Shown: in pieces, positions 17,341 to 27,977 of the stretch
How positions within the stretch are numbered: position 1 is the stretch's first letter
Layout of the letters: each line of letters starts with the position of its first letter
From: Gammaproteobacteria bacterium
GTDB taxonomy: Bacteria > Pseudomonadota > Gammaproteobacteria > Pseudomonadales > Halieaceae
Assembly: GCA_030427085.1 (NCBI GenBank)
Contig: JAUHXH010000001.1
Span: 124,001-188,000 of the forward strand
DNA length: 64,000 nucleotides
Direction: 5' to 3'
Translations under genes and position numbers: made by a program
The notes under the pieces: generated by a model
Databases searched by the model: none
What the model was told of the DNA's origin: nothing
The model's input: only the letters and a program-made list of their open reading frames with translations

Positions 17341-18867
17341 ATGCGGGTACTTGTTGCTTTGGTCAGGTGGCTCACCCTGGCCCCTGTCCTTGCGGTTGTC
17401 GCTGGCCTGGCGAACGCGGAGGAGCCCCGGCCCAATGTGCTGTTCATCTCTATAGATGACCTCAATGACTGGATCGAACCCCTCGGTGGGCACCCGCAGG
17501 CTCGTACGCCCAACCTCACCGCCCTGGCGGCCAAGGGGGCCAGCTTTTCCCGGGCTTATACGGCATCGCCCGCGTGTAATCCATCGCGAATGGCACTGCT
17601 GAGTGGTCGCCACACCTATCGCACCGGCATGTACTCCAATTATCAGGACTGGCGGGAGGTGATGTCGGACGCAGAGCTCTTGCCCGCCTTTTTCGCGCGG
17701 CATGGCTACTGGACCGGCGGCGCGGGCAAGATCTTCCACAATACCCAGCCGGCGCCAGAGCTGTGGGATGAGTATTACCCGTCCAAAGAAAAACACATGC
17801 CTGACTATCACTACCCAACGCCAGGCAAAACGGTGAACATGCCCACATTCGAGCACATGTACGGCGACTTCGACTGGGCGCCACTGCAGATCCCCTTCGA
17901 AACCACCGGTGACTACCGCTCAGCCGATTGGGCCGTACAGCAACTCCAAAAAAAGCGGGACAGACCACTATTTCTGGCCGTGGGGATCTACCGGCCGCAC
18001 GTGCCCTGGTACGTACCGCAAAACTTTTTCGATGCCCATCCGCTGGCGTCGGTGCAGCTGCCCAAAGTTCTGGCCAGTGATCTTGAGGATGTCCCCGGTC
18101 GCGGGCGGAACATCGCCGCTCGCGCGGGCGGCTACCACCAGCACGTGACGGCGGCGGGGCAGTGGCGCAAGGCGGTGCAGGGCTATCTCGCGTCGATTAC
18201 GTATGCCGATGCGGTGTTGGGCTATCTGCTCGAGGGGCTTGCGAACAGCGATTATGCGGACAACACCATTGTGGTGTTGTGGTCGGACCACGGTTGGCAA
18301 CTGGGTGAGAAGCAGCACTGGCGGAAGTTTGCCCTGTGGGAGAATGTGGCCCGTGTGCCCTTGATGATCTATGTGCCCGAGGGGCTGTCGGCGGCTTTGC
18401 CGAAAGGCACGCGCGCCGAAAGTGAAGTAAGGCGCGTGGTTTCCTTGGTGGATCTGTTTCCCACGCTGGCTGAACTCACCGGCCTGACGGGGCCGGCCGC
18501 ATTGGATGGCCGCAGTCTGGTCCCCCTGCTGGCCGATGCCCAGGCGAATTGGCCCCACCCCGCGATCACCACTTACGATTTTGGCGAGTTTTCGGTGCGT
18601 GATGAGCGCTATCGATACATTCGCTACATCGATGGTGGGGAAGAGCTTTATGATCACCACAGTGACCCGGAAGAATGGCGCAATCTGGCGAGCGACCCGG
18701 CGTATCAATCAGTGAAGGCGCGGTTGGCAGCCGCCATCCCCGCCGACGCTGTACCATTGGGGCCGACCATTCCACTGGCACCACACCACACGCCGCCCTT
18801 CGGCTCTGAGGAACAGTACCGCGAGTACTTGCGCGCGCATCCCGATGAGGCCGGGCAGGGGGGCTGA
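17341..18867 (+). CDS. Secreted sulfatase (iduronate-2-sulfatase-like)
   Basis: The ATG at 17341 with GAGGA upstream gives 508 residues; an in-frame TTG at 17326 adds five residues and is less likely. A signal peptide ends GLANA, and the sulfatase core follows: NVLFISIDDLNDW with metal-binding Asp39/Asp40, then CNPSRMALLSGR in which Cys79 is the residue converted to formylglycine (C-x-P-S-R). VGIYRPHVPWYVP, VLWSDHGWQLGEKQHWRKF and the C-terminal YDHHSDPEEWRNLASDP are typical of iduronate-2-sulfatase-like enzymes. It should hydrolyse sulfate esters of polysaccharides in the periplasm. No formylglycine-generating enzyme is encoded in the window. Confidence 0.93.
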   Translation: MRVLVALVRWLTLAPVLAVVAGLANAEEPRPNVLFISIDDLNDWIEPLGGHPQARTPNLTALAAKGASFSRAYTASPACNPSRMALLSGRHTYRTGMYSNYQDWREVMSDAELLPAFFARHGYWTGGAGKIFHNTQPAPELWDEYYPSKEKHMPDYHYPTPGKTVNMPTFEHMYGDFDWAPLQIPFETTGDYRSADWAVQQLQKKRDRPLFLAVGIYRPHVPWYVPQNFFDAHPLASVQLPKVLASDLEDVPGRGRNIAARAGGYHQHVTAAGQWRKAVQGYLASITYADAVLGYLLEGLANSDYADNTIVVLWSDHGWQLGEKQHWRKFALWENVARVPLMIYVPEGLSAALPKGTRAESEVRRVVSLVDLFPTLAELTGLTGPAALDGRSLVPLLADAQANWPHPAITTYDFGEFSVRDERYRYIRYIDGGEELYDHHSDPEEWRNLASDPAYQSVKARLAAAIPADAVPLGPTIPLAPHHTPPFGSEEQYREYLRAHPDEAGQGG

Positions 18868-18896
18868 CAGTGACTTCAAAGACAGGAACCATTTGA

Positions 18897-19346
18897 ATGT
18901 TGGACCACGAACACTGGATGCGCCACGCATTGGCTCTGGCCGATCGAGCGGAGGCTGAAGGCGAGGTGCCCGTGGGTGCGGTGGTGGTGCGCGATGGTGA
19001 AATACTGGGGGAAGGCTACAACCGGGTGATCGGTGCCAGCGATCCAACCGCCCATGCTGAGATCAACGCGCTACGTGCCGCCGCCGCTGCGGTAGGTAAC
19101 TACCGCCTGCCCGGTGCAACGCTCTATGTCACGCTGGAGCCCTGCACCATGTGTGCGGGTACCTTGGTGCACGCGCGTATCGAGCGACTGGTATTTGCCG
19201 CGCGAGAACCGCGGGCGGGCGTGGTGTGTTCCACCGCCAGCTTGCTCGATAGTACGCAGTACAACCATCGCGTGCTTTGGGAAGAAGGTGTTTTGGCCGA
19301 CGAAAGCGCCAGCAAGTTGCAGGCGTTTTTTCGCGCTCGGCGCTGA
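18897..19346 (+). CDS. tadA: tRNA-specific adenosine deaminase
   Basis: A 149-residue zinc deaminase that converts A34 to inosine in tRNA-Arg(ACG). The catalytic PTAHAEINALR (zinc His and proton-shuttle Glu) and the second zinc motif LEPCTMCAGTLVHARI are intact, as is the PVGAVVVRDG region. Length fits the family. It is 29 bp downstream of the sulfatase on the same strand and converges on the TonB receptor. In many gammaproteobacteria tadA neighbours mltF and purL, and here they are within 5 kb, with the receptor inserted between. Confidence 0.95.
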   Translation: MLDHEHWMRHALALADRAEAEGEVPVGAVVVRDGEILGEGYNRVIGASDPTAHAEINALRAAAAAVGNYRLPGATLYVTLEPCTMCAGTLVHARIERLVFAAREPRAGVVCSTASLLDSTQYNHRVLWEEGVLADESASKLQAFFRARR

Positions 19347-19406
19347 GCGAAACGAAATTGCGAGCACCCCCCACAGGCTCGCAGTGTCAGTCCGTGCAAT
19401 CTTCAA

Positions 19407-22250
19407 CTACATGCTGTACTTCAGTCGCACGCTGTAGAAGCGTCCCAGGAAGTCGAAGATCGGACTGGTGTTGGCGGAGATAGACGGCACGAAGGGCGGT
19501 TCCTCGTTGGTCATATTTTCCACGCCGAGTGAGAGCTGGAACTGATTCCAGTTGTAGCTACCGTAGAAATCCAGGTAGTTCATGGCGTCGGTGCTGGTGG
19601 TGAACTCGTCCACCCCGATTTCATCGCTGACTTCCATTTCATCGAGGTAACGCCAGGTCAGGCTGGTGCTCCAGTTGTCCTGCGACAGCGCCACCGACAG
19701 GTTCGACTTGAACTCCGGATAGCCGGCAAAACTACACACATCGCAGGCTACTTTGCCGGTAAAGTCGGTCTCCACGCCGGTGTCGGTAGTCTCGGTGTAG
19801 TCTTCCAGGTAGTTCAACAACCAGTTGGTGGTGATAACGCCGAAGCTGGTGTCCCAGGCAAAGGTGGCGTTCACATCCACGCCCGAGGTTTCGATAGTGG
19901 CGAGGTTTTCGTTCAGCAGATCGAAGCGCACCACGTCACCGGCAGGACCGCGTGCGATGCGATCACACTCCGGAGCGGCCAGGTTGGGCGTTTCATAGCA
20001 GGTGTTGATCACATTGGAAGGCACCGGGGTGCTGATTGCACCGTCCACTTCCACGCTGTAGTAGTCCACGGTGATCCGGGGCTCGCCCCAGATATCCGGT
20101 GTGACTACCACACCTACGGAGAAGTTGTCGGAGGTTTCCGGTTCCAGGTTCGGGTTACCACCCTGGGTGATCTTCAACTGCGCTGCCGGTTGTACGAAGT
20201 TGGCGGGAACACCCTGAGACGCACAGTTGGCCGCGACTACCGCGTTGGCCGCCTGGTTTGCCGCGTTACAGGGGTCGGTGACGCCGGTAAAACTGTCGGC
20301 ATTACCGCCAAACAACTCCAGCACGTTGGGCGCCCGGAAGCCGGTGGAGACCTGACCGCGCAGACTCAGCGACTCGATCACATCCCAGCGTGCGCCCACT
20401 TTCCAGGTGGTCTCGCTGTAGTCATCGTAGTCGGAGTAACGTGCGGCCAGTTCGGCACTTAACTCCTCGACCATGGGCAGGTCAGACAGTAAGGGCACAT
20501 CCAGTTCCATGTACCATTCCCACAGGTTGTAGCCGCCGGAGGTGGGCTCGGCGAAGTTCCCGCCGCTGTCACCGTCGCCGACCACACCCGAGGGGGTGAC
20601 ACTGCCGGACTCATCCCGCCATTCCAGACCGGTGGCAAAACCGACGCTGCCGGCAGGCAGGTCAAACATTTCACCGGTGGACAGATGTGCCGCGAGTTGC
20701 ATCATCTGGTACTCGGTTTTTTCGTGGTCGTCGAAGTTGATGAAGTCCTTTTCAGCCTGGGTTTTCGGACCGCGACCGAAAGGATCAAACAGCGGATCGC
20801 CGTTGGCCTTTTTCGGACAGTTGCTCTGAAGCGAACACGCCAGAGGATTCACAGCGGTTTGCAGATTGGCCACGTTGAGTTGCCCGAAGGTCACTTCGCT
20901 CAGGCGGGATTGCCCCCAGGTACCGTAGGTATCGACGCGCCACTCTTTGCCCACAAATTCCAGGTCATTCTTGAAGCCAAAAATGCCCTGGATGGTATCG
21001 GAGTCGTACTCGAATTTACGGTTACCCAGATCAGAGCCGCGATAGAACATCTGGAAGGTGTCCACGTCGGGTCCCACGGCTGTACGAATGGCTGCTGCGG
21101 CATCGGCCGGCAGGTTCGGGTTGTCAAAGGGCACTTGAACGAGGTTGGTGAAGCGTCCCGCAGCACCGGATACCGGGAGCGGCGTGAAGAACAAAGTACC
21201 TTCCCGGTGTTGCGCCAGGATGTTGGTGTAAGCGGTCCAACCGTCGCCCAGTTCCACCTCGCCGACGGCGCCAAAATTGAACAGCTTGGCGGGGGCGATC
21301 AAGCTGACGCCGTCGCCACCGATGTCGTTGTAATTAAAGCGGTGGCCGGTATCCAGAATGGACTGAATACTGCCGTCACCGGCGGAACCGTTGAGCCCAC
21401 TGGTACCGAAGGTATCGTAAGGCTGGAAGCTGGCGCCGCCCGGGTCCTGTTTAAAGATAATCCCTGCGGCAGGCACAAAACCCTCGGGAGGAATACCGCT
21501 GCCCAGCAGAGTGAGTCGGCCGCCGGCGCCGTCGCTCAGTTGTCCGAGGATGGGAATCTGCGCCCACTCGCGGTCCTGATAATCGACGTTCTCGGTGTCG
21601 GTGTAGGTACCGGAAACAACAAAGTGGCCGTTGTTACTCTGGGCGCCGTACAGGAAGCCCAGGTTGACTGACTCGCCACCTTCTTCTTGCGGTGTGCCTG
21701 CGCCGGTAGTGAGCTCGAAACCTTCAAACCCGGTTTTGAGGATCACGTTGATCACACCCGCCACAGCATCGGAGCCGTAGACGGCGGAAGCACCGTCGGC
21801 GAGTACTTCAATGCGGTCGATCATATTGGGCGGGAAGGATTGCAGGTCTACCGCCAGTCCGGAGGAGTCGCGAATGGTACTGACCATGCGGCGGCCATCA
21901 ACCAGTACCAGGGTTCGCTCTGGTGCGAGGTTGTGGATTTCTGCAAAGTTGGCACCACGCCCGCCGTTGGCGTTGTTGCGACTGGTAGCGCCGGAACTAC
22001 TGCCGGAAATGGCGGGCAGACGATTCAGCAGGTCCAGCGTGCTGTAACTGCCGATTTTTTCGATGTCCTCGCCCGAGGCGATGGACATGCCCCCGAGGTA
22101 GGACTCGGGGTTGCGCTGAATTCGTGACCCGGTAACGATCACTTCTTCAAGCATTACTTCCTGTTGCGCGTTGACGATACCTGGGAACAGCGAACCTCCG
22201 CTTATTCCCAGCACGGTCGATATTGCCAGGGTCATTTTTTTCTGGTTCAT
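19407..22250 (-). CDS. TonB-dependent outer-membrane receptor
   Basis: The start at 22250 (strong AGGGAGG ribosome site) gives 947 residues; an in-frame GTG at 22307 lacks such a site. The signal peptide MNQKKMTLAISTVLG... is followed by EEVIVTGSRIQRN, the plug entry, then plug motifs PERTLVLVDGRRMV, RIEVLADGASAVYGSDAVAGVINVILK, and a long beta-barrel with NPNLEPETSDNFSVGVV and a terminal aromatic strand FYSVRLKYSM. It imports an unknown ligand using TonB energy. The family is of the large Sphingomonas/marine type that often takes up carbohydrate or plant/algal compounds. No TonB, ABC or sensor gene is adjacent. Confidence 0.93.
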   Translation of the reverse strand: MNQKKMTLAISTVLGISGGSLFPGIVNAQQEVMLEEVIVTGSRIQRNPESYLGGMSIASGEDIEKIGSYSTLDLLNRLPAISGSSSGATSRNNANGGRGANFAEIHNLAPERTLVLVDGRRMVSTIRDSSGLAVDLQSFPPNMIDRIEVLADGASAVYGSDAVAGVINVILKTGFEGFELTTGAGTPQEEGGESVNLGFLYGAQSNNGHFVVSGTYTDTENVDYQDREWAQIPILGQLSDGAGGRLTLLGSGIPPEGFVPAAGIIFKQDPGGASFQPYDTFGTSGLNGSAGDGSIQSILDTGHRFNYNDIGGDGVSLIAPAKLFNFGAVGEVELGDGWTAYTNILAQHREGTLFFTPLPVSGAAGRFTNLVQVPFDNPNLPADAAAAIRTAVGPDVDTFQMFYRGSDLGNRKFEYDSDTIQGIFGFKNDLEFVGKEWRVDTYGTWGQSRLSEVTFGQLNVANLQTAVNPLACSLQSNCPKKANGDPLFDPFGRGPKTQAEKDFINFDDHEKTEYQMMQLAAHLSTGEMFDLPAGSVGFATGLEWRDESGSVTPSGVVGDGDSGGNFAEPTSGGYNLWEWYMELDVPLLSDLPMVEELSAELAARYSDYDDYSETTWKVGARWDVIESLSLRGQVSTGFRAPNVLELFGGNADSFTGVTDPCNAANQAANAVVAANCASQGVPANFVQPAAQLKITQGGNPNLEPETSDNFSVGVVVTPDIWGEPRITVDYYSVEVDGAISTPVPSNVINTCYETPNLAAPECDRIARGPAGDVVRFDLLNENLATIETSGVDVNATFAWDTSFGVITTNWLLNYLEDYTETTDTGVETDFTGKVACDVCSFAGYPEFKSNLSVALSQDNWSTSLTWRYLDEMEVSDEIGVDEFTTSTDAMNYLDFYGSYNWNQFQLSLGVENMTNEEPPFVPSISANTSPIFDFLGRFYSVRLKYSM

Positions 22251-22387
22251 GGGTGCCTCCCTGTAACTCAGAAACAGGTTGTCGAACGAAGTTTGTCGTA
22301 CGCGCACAGTCCTGAAACGAGAGGGCTTACGGCTTCCTCACAAAAATATTCCGCATATAAAAAATTGGTTTAACCAGCGTTTTGGAT

Positions 22388-22401
22388 AATCCAACTGGAT
22401 T
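22388..22401. repeat. Palindrome upstream of the TonB receptor
   Basis: AATCCA (22388-22393) and TGGATT (22396-22401) are reverse complements around a 2-bp centre, within an A/T-rich stretch (22355-22440) between mltF and the receptor. It may be an operator or part of the receptor promoter; on either strand it lacks a T run that would make it a terminator. Confidence 0.35.
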
Positions 22402-22462
22402 TTAAAAAACAAAAAACGAAAAATTATTTGAAGAAAAGTTGAGGGGAGGGGAGAGCTATTCG

Positions 22463-23884
22463 TTACAGCGCAATGAGGGTTAAATCCCGAGCTGCATCGG
22501 GCAGCAGGCGATCGATGTCGATGGGTGGCACCGGTTGCTGGCCAGCGAGATCCTGCCACTCCAGAATGCTGTAGTAGTGGCGAATATTTTGCACATAGGT
22601 CACCGCTTCCTGGCCGCGGGCATAACCATAACGCGTGTCGCGATAGAACTGGCTTTTCTGCAGTTTCGGCAACTGTTCGCGAACGTCGGGCCACAGGTTC
22701 GGGTCGCCACCCGCCGCCTCGGTGAGGATGCGTGCGTCTTCCAGATGACCCATGCCCACGTTATAAGCCGCCAGCGCGAGCCAGGTGCGATCCGGGTCTT
22801 TGATATCTCGCGGCAAGCGTCGTTTCAAATCCATCAAATAGCGCGCGCCGCCGCGTAGCGACTGCAGCGGGTCGAGCCGGTTCTCGATATCCAGTTCGCG
22901 GGCGGTGCGTCGGGTTAGCATCATCATGCCGCGCACGCCGGTCGGTGAGGTGGCGCGCGGGTTCCAGTGCGACTCCTGATAGGCGATGGCTGCCAGCAGG
23001 TGCCAGTCCATCCGGTATTCCCTGGCAACCTGTCGAATCATGTCCCGGTAACGGGGCAGGTTATTGCGCATGTTGCGAGTAAAAGTATGCGAGCCGATAC
23101 GGCTCACGCCAGCCGCATGTCCATAGTGGCGTTCACGCATTGACGCCAGTTCTCCGGATTCCGCCATCCGTTCGAGGAAGGCGTTCACCTCATCCAGCAG
23201 GCCCTGCTGGCCCTCGTCCCCCGGCAAGTACCAGGCCAATGGGCGGGCCGAACCCAGGTCCATGGCCACGCGCAGGCGGGGGTAGAGGGACTGCAGGACT
23301 TTGAACTCCGCCTCGTCAACTACGGCGAAGGGCGCTTCCTGGGAATCAACCATGGCCATGAGGTCGAGGCTGTCCAGGGGTTCCTGCCGGATGACCAGAT
23401 CGTCGTGCCCACCTTCGCGCAGTGCCTGCAGCGATTGGGCGTGACTGCTGTCCGCCGCCACCAGTACGGGTTGGTCGCTGAGATCCGACAGGCTGCGCGG
23501 CCGGAAGGTGCCGGCGCGGTAGATCACAATGGGCGGGGTTTCGCCGTAGGGGATCGAGGCGTTAAAGCGTTCCTCCCGGGCGGCCGTCAGAGTCAGCCCG
23601 GCAGCGGCGAGGTCAACTTCACCGCGCTGGAGCATGCGAAACAGGTCGGGAAGGTCCTCGGCAACAGTGATGCGCAGGTCCACGCCCAATTCGCTGGCGA
23701 GCCGACGCACCAGCGCATATTCATAGCCGGTGGCGCCGCTCTTGTCGAAAAAGTAGGTGGTGGGGCTGTTGCGGGTCACTACCCGCAGTTCGCCGCGATC
23801 CCGGACGTTGTCCAGGGCGTCGTCCCGGCCACAGCCGGCGAGCAGGGCGAGCGCAGCCAGCACCAATATCATCACTGCTTGCAT
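22463..23884 (-). CDS. mltF: Membrane-bound lytic murein transglycosylase F
   Basis: A 473-residue outer-membrane lipoprotein. The signal ends LLAGC (Cys18). Residues about 30-255 form a solute-binding-like (SBP_bac_3) domain (YFFDKSGATGYEYALVRRLASELGVDL), and residues about 280-440 the SLT domain with catalytic Glu in AIAYQESHWNPRATSPTGVRGMM and AALAYNVGMGH (here LALAAYNVGMGHLEDA). It cleaves peptidoglycan glycan strands to 1,6-anhydro ends. It is divergent from purL with 121 bp between, an arrangement found in many gammaproteobacteria. Confidence 0.96.
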   Translation of the reverse strand: MQAVMILVLAALALLAGCGRDDALDNVRDRGELRVVTRNSPTTYFFDKSGATGYEYALVRRLASELGVDLRITVAEDLPDLFRMLQRGEVDLAAAGLTLTAAREERFNASIPYGETPPIVIYRAGTFRPRSLSDLSDQPVLVAADSSHAQSLQALREGGHDDLVIRQEPLDSLDLMAMVDSQEAPFAVVDEAEFKVLQSLYPRLRVAMDLGSARPLAWYLPGDEGQQGLLDEVNAFLERMAESGELASMRERHYGHAAGVSRIGSHTFTRNMRNNLPRYRDMIRQVAREYRMDWHLLAAIAYQESHWNPRATSPTGVRGMMMLTRRTARELDIENRLDPLQSLRGGARYLMDLKRRLPRDIKDPDRTWLALAAYNVGMGHLEDARILTEAAGGDPNLWPDVREQLPKLQKSQFYRDTRYGYARGQEAVTYVQNIRHYYSILEWQDLAGQQPVPPIDIDRLLPDAARDLTLIAL

Positions 23885-24005
23885 GGGCGCATTCTAGGCC
23901 AAGTCGGGGCCTGCACACAGGCAGTATTCCGGTTACCCACGCGCGGTGAATACAGTACAATAGCGCCTCTCTTTTTCTCGCTCCCAGACAGGGGAACCCC
24001 ACGGC

Positions 24006-27000
24006 ATGCTCATTCTCCGCGGTGCTCCGGCGCTTTCGTCTTTCCGACTGGAAAAGCTGGGCCGGAAACTTTCATCCCTCACGCCCGCCATCGGCAAGAT
24101 TCACACCCAGTACGTTCACTTCGCGCATCTGCGGGAAGAACTCGACGACGCCGGCCTGCAGGTGCTGGAGCGCCTGTTGCAATACGGCCCCAAAGCTGAG
24201 CTGGACAATGTGCCAGACGACGCCCGCCTGTTTCTGGTGGTGCCCCGTGCGGGCACGATTTCGCCCTGGTCCAGCAAGGCCACCGATATCGCCCAAAACT
24301 GTGGTCTGTCCCCGGTAGAGCGGGTGGAGCGCGGCATAGCGTTTTATCTGGAGTTGTCCGCCCCCCTTGAGGCGGACGAGCTTGCCGCCGTGGAGGCGGC
24401 ACTGCACGATCGGATGACCGAGTCGGTACTCGACGATCTGGATGCTGCCGCCACCCTGTTTGAACATCACAGCCCCGCGCCGATGACCACCGTCGATATC
24501 CTGCAGAATGGTCGCCCGGCCCTGGCGCAGGCGAATATCGACCTCGGCCTGGCTCTGGCCGAGGACGAGGTGGACTACCTGGTCGACAGTTTCCAGCAGT
24601 TGCAACGCAATCCCAGCGACGTGGAACTGATGATGTTCGCCCAGGCCAACTCCGAGCACTGTCGCCACAAAATATTCAATGCCAGTTGGAGTGTGGACGG
24701 GGTGGAGCAGGAGCACTCCCTGTTCGGCATGATCCGCAATACCTATAACTGCGGCGGCGAGAATGTGCTGTCTGCCTACTCGGATAACGCGGCGGTGGTT
24801 CGCGGCCACAAGGCCGGGCGTTTCTATCCGAACCCGGAAACCACCCGATACAGCTACTCCAATGAGGACATCCACCTGTTGATGAAGGTGGAAACCCACA
24901 ACCACCCAACCGCCATCGCGCCCTTCCCGGGTGCCGGTACCGGCGCCGGGGGTGAAATCCGCGACGAGGGTGCTGTGGGTCGCGGCTCCAAACCCAAGGT
25001 AGGCCTGACCGGATTTACCGTCTCCAACCTGCAGATCCCCGGCGCCCAGCAGCCCTGGGAGGTGGACTACGGTAAGCCGGATCGTATTGTGTCTGCCCTG
25101 GACATCATGATCGAGGGCCCCATCGGCGGCGCCGCTTTTAACAACGAATTCGGCCGCCCCAATCTCTGCGGCTATTTCCGTACCTACGAACAGCGTGTGG
25201 CGGGCGTAGACGGCGTGGAAGTGCGCGGCTACCACAAGCCCATCATGATCGCGGGTGGCTACGGCAACATCCGCGACGAGCACGTGCAGAAAGGCACTTA
25301 TCGCCCCGGCGCAAAACTGATCGCTCTGGGTGGCCCGGCCATGCTGATTGGCCTTGGCGGGGGTGCGGCTTCCTCCATGGCCAGCGGCAGTAGTGCCGAA
25401 GACCTGGATTTTGCCTCGGTACAGCGCCAGAACCCCGAAATCGAGCGCCGCTGTCAGGAGGTTATCGACCGCTGCTGGCAGCTGGGTGAAGACAACCCCA
25501 TCGCCTTTATCCACGACGTGGGTGCGGGCGGTTTGTCCAACGCCTTCCCTGAGCTGGTGAAAGACGGCGAGCGCGGCGGCCGCTTCGAATTGCGCGAAGT
25601 GCCCAACGACGAACCCGGCATGTCGCCGCTGGAAATCTGGTGTAACGAATCCCAGGAACGCTATGTGATGGCGGTGGAGCCGGAAAACCTGGCCCGCTTT
25701 GCCGAGATTTGCGAGCGCGAACGCTGCCCCTACGCGGTGGTGGGTGAAGCCACCGAAGAAATGCATCTGAGCCTGACGGATCGCGAGTTTGGCAACGCGC
25801 CGGTCGATCTGCCGATGTCGGTACTGTTCGGCAAGCCGCCGCGCATGCACCGCGAATACAATCGCGTGGACATTCCTCAGCCGGCCCTGACTATCGACGC
25901 TACGCCCGACGAAGCGCTGGCGCGTGTACTGCAACTGCCCACCGTAGCCAGTAAACAATTCCTGATCACCATTGGTGATCGCACCGTCACCGGCATGGTG
26001 GCGCGCGACCAGATGGTTGGCCCCTGGCAGGTGCCTGTGGCGGATTGCGCGGTAACCACCGTCAGTTACGACAGCTATGCCGGCGAAGCCATGGCCATGG
26101 GTGAGCGCACTCCAATGGCGCTGGTGAATGCCCCTGCTTCCGGTCGCATGGCAGTGGCAGAAGCCATTACCAATATCGCCGCCGCGCGCATCGGCGCCCT
26201 GCACGATATCAAGCTCTCCGCCAACTGGATGTGTGCCGCGGGGCAGGGCAGTGAAGATCAGGCCTTGTTCGAGACCGTGAAGGCGGTGGGCATGGAATTC
26301 TGCCCGGCACTGGGTCTGACCATTCCGGTGGGCAAGGACTCCATGTCCATGCGCACCACCTGGCGCGATGGCGAGGAAGACAAAGCCGTTACCGCGCCCA
26401 TGTCGCTGATCATTTCCGCTTTTGCGCCCGTGGTGGACGCACGGCAGAGCGTCACTCCCCAACTGCAACCGGGTGTCGATCACGCCCTGTTCGCAATCGA
26501 TCTGGGTGAAGGGCGCAATCGCCTGGGTGCCTCGGCGCTGGCCCAGGTTTACGGGCAATTGGGTGACGATGTGCCCGACGTGGAAACGCCTGCCAAATTG
26601 GCGGCCTTCTTCGAACTGGTGCAGTCCCTGATTGCCGACGGCGAATTGCTGGCCTACCACGACCGCTCCGATGGCGGTCTGGCGGTAACCCTGCTGGAAA
26701 TGGCCTTTGCCGGGCACTGCGGCCTGTCGATCGACCTGGACGCCCTGGGTGCTGAACCGCTGGCGGTACTGTTCGCGGAAGAGGCCGGTGCAGTATTGCA
26801 AGTACCCGCGGGCGCCGTGGCAGGTTTGCAGCAGCGCGCGCAGGCGCTGGGCCTGGCGGACAACCTGCATGCACTGGGTACCGCGGTTCCCGGCGAGCGT
26901 ATCGAACTGCGCCACGGTGGAACGCCGGTGATTGTCGATAGCTGCTCTCGCCTGCAGTCCCAGTGGTCCGAAACCAGCTACAACGTACAGTCCCTGCGGG

Positions 27001-27896
27001 ATAACCCCGACTGTGCAGAGGAGGAGTTCCGCGCCATCCAGCCCGATAACCCGGGATTGTCGGCGCAACTGTCCTTTGACCCCAGCGAAGATGTCGCCGC
27101 GCCGATGATCGCCACCGGTGTTCGGCCCGCCGTTGCCATCCTGCGTGAGCAGGGGGTGAACGGGCACGTGGAGATGGCCGCGGCCTTTGATCGAGCCGGC
27201 TTTACAGCACACGACGTGCACATGAGCGACCTGCTGTCCGGCCGCGTACGGCTGGAGAATTTTGCCGGGGTGGCCGCCTGTGGTGGCTTCTCTTACGGTG
27301 ACGTTCTCGGCGCCGGTGAAGGCTGGGCCAAAACCGTGCTGTTCAACAATGCCCTCCGCGATCAATTCCAGGCATTCTTCGAGCGCGCCGACAGCTTCAC
27401 CCTTGGGGTGTGCAATGGCTGCCAGATGGTCTCCAACCTGAAAACACTGATCCCCGGTGCCGAGCACTGGCCTCATTTTGTGCGCAACCGTTCCGAGCAG
27501 TTCGAGGCGCGCCTGAGTCTGGTACAGGTGCAGGACAGCCCCTCCATCCTGTTGCGCGGTATGGCGGGTTCGCATCTGCCGATTGCCGTGGCCCACGGTG
27601 AGGGGTTGGCGGAGTTTGCCAGTGACGACGCGCTGGCGGCCTGCGAATCGGCTGGCGCGGTGAGCTTGCGCTATCTGGACAATCACCTACAGGTGGCGGA
27701 CGCCTATCCGGCCAATCCCAACGGTTCTCCCAATGGAATCACGGGCCTGACCAGCAGCGATGGCCGCGTAACTATAATGATGCCGCACCCGGAGCGGGTC
27801 TTCCGCACGGTGCAACATTCCTGGGAGCCACCCGGCTGGGGCGGGGACGGCGGCTGGATGCGCCTGTTCCGCAATGCCCGCGAGTGGCTGGGATAG
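24006..27896 (+). CDS. purL: Phosphoribosylformylglycinamidine synthase
   Basis: A 1296-residue single-chain FGAM synthase, one residue longer than the E. coli enzyme. It has the N-terminal PurS-like part, the two AIRS-like synthetase halves ([48 protein letters not shown]), and a C-terminal class-I glutaminase ([31 protein letters not shown] with nucleophile Cys; PHPERVFRT with catalytic His). It makes FGAM from FGAR, ATP and glutamine in purine synthesis. A TACAAT -10-like hexamer lies at 23956-23961. No PUR box was recognised. Confidence 0.98.
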   Translation: MLILRGAPALSSFRLEKLGRKLSSLTPAIGKIHTQYVHFAHLREELDDAGLQVLERLLQYGPKAELDNVPDDARLFLVVPRAGTISPWSSKATDIAQNCGLSPVERVERGIAFYLELSAPLEADELAAVEAALHDRMTESVLDDLDAAATLFEHHSPAPMTTVDILQNGRPALAQANIDLGLALAEDEVDYLVDSFQQLQRNPSDVELMMFAQANSEHCRHKIFNASWSVDGVEQEHSLFGMIRNTYNCGGENVLSAYSDNAAVVRGHKAGRFYPNPETTRYSYSNEDIHLLMKVETHNHPTAIAPFPGAGTGAGGEIRDEGAVGRGSKPKVGLTGFTVSNLQIPGAQQPWEVDYGKPDRIVSALDIMIEGPIGGAAFNNEFGRPNLCGYFRTYEQRVAGVDGVEVRGYHKPIMIAGGYGNIRDEHVQKGTYRPGAKLIALGGPAMLIGLGGGAASSMASGSSAEDLDFASVQRQNPEIERRCQEVIDRCWQLGEDNPIAFIHDVGAGGLSNAFPELVKDGERGGRFELREVPNDEPGMSPLEIWCNESQERYVMAVEPENLARFAEICERERCPYAVVGEATEEMHLSLTDREFGNAPVDLPMSVLFGKPPRMHREYNRVDIPQPALTIDATPDEALARVLQLPTVASKQFLITIGDRTVTGMVARDQMVGPWQVPVADCAVTTVSYDSYAGEAMAMGERTPMALVNAPASGRMAVAEAITNIAAARIGALHDIKLSANWMCAAGQGSEDQALFETVKAVGMEFCPALGLTIPVGKDSMSMRTTWRDGEEDKAVTAPMSLIISAFAPVVDARQSVTPQLQPGVDHALFAIDLGEGRNRLGASALAQVYGQLGDDVPDVETPAKLAAFFELVQSLIADGELLAYHDRSDGGLAVTLLEMAFAGHCGLSIDLDALGAEPLAVLFAEEAGAVLQVPAGAVAGLQQRAQALGLADNLHALGTAVPGERIELRHGGTPVIVDSCSRLQSQWSETSYNVQSLRDNPDCAEEEFRAIQPDNPGLSAQLSFDPSEDVAAPMIATGVRPAVAILREQGVNGHVEMAAAFDRAGFTAHDVHMSDLLSGRVRLENFAGVAACGGFSYGDVLGAGEGWAKTVLFNNALRDQFQAFFERADSFTLGVCNGCQMVSNLKTLIPGAEHWPHFVRNRSEQFEARLSLVQVQDSPSILLRGMAGSHLPIAVAHGEGLAEFASDDALAACESAGAVSLRYLDNHLQVADAYPANPNGSPNGITGLTSSDGRVTIMMPHPERVFRTVQHSWEPPGWGGDGGWMRLFRNAREWLG

Positions 27897-27912
27897 CCCG
27901 CCTGACGGCCTT

Positions 27913-27940
27913 TTGCGATTGTCTGGCACACCCTTATAAT
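27913..27940 (+). promoter_or_regulatory. Candidate sigma70 promoter for secDF
   Basis: TTGCGA (27913-27918), 16 bp spacer, perfect TATAAT (27935-27940), between the purL stop and secD start. A transcript would start near 27947, giving a leader of about 57 nt that contains the G/C hairpin at 27954-27977. Confidence 0.5.
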
Positions 27941-27953
27941 GTCGCCCCTTAAT

Positions 27954-27977
27954 GCCGCCGGGACACGCCCCGGCGGC
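27954..27977 (+). terminator. Strong G/C hairpin between purL and secD
   Basis: GCCGCCGGG (27954-27962) pairs perfectly with CCCGGCGGC (27969-27977) around a 6-nt loop; the bases after it, CCTGTTTTCG, hold only four T. It can end purL transcripts, but since it lies after a TATAAT box it could also be a leader hairpin or attenuator of secD. Confidence 0.55.

Noticed and set aside
17218-17856. A 212-codon minus-strand frame covering the sulfatase upstream region and start
   Set aside because: It overlaps the sulfatase signal peptide and catalytic Cys region in antisense, with low-complexity His/Arg-rich sequence and no family features.
19359-19383. Hairpin TGCGAGC/GCTCGCA between convergent tadA and the TonB receptor
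   Set aside because: A 7-bp stem with an 11-nt loop and no T run on either side; possible but too weak to call.
20685-21671. A 328-codon plus-strand frame within the TonB receptor
   Set aside because: Antisense to the conserved barrel; no domain or ribosome site that would support a gene.
24072-27686. A 1204-codon open frame antisense to purL
   Set aside because: It mirrors purL codon phase in high-G+C DNA, has no recognisable domain, and purL itself is unmistakable. Similar long antisense frames opposite iscS (35683-36801), hisS (44928-46436) and der (48128-49579) were rejected for the same reason.
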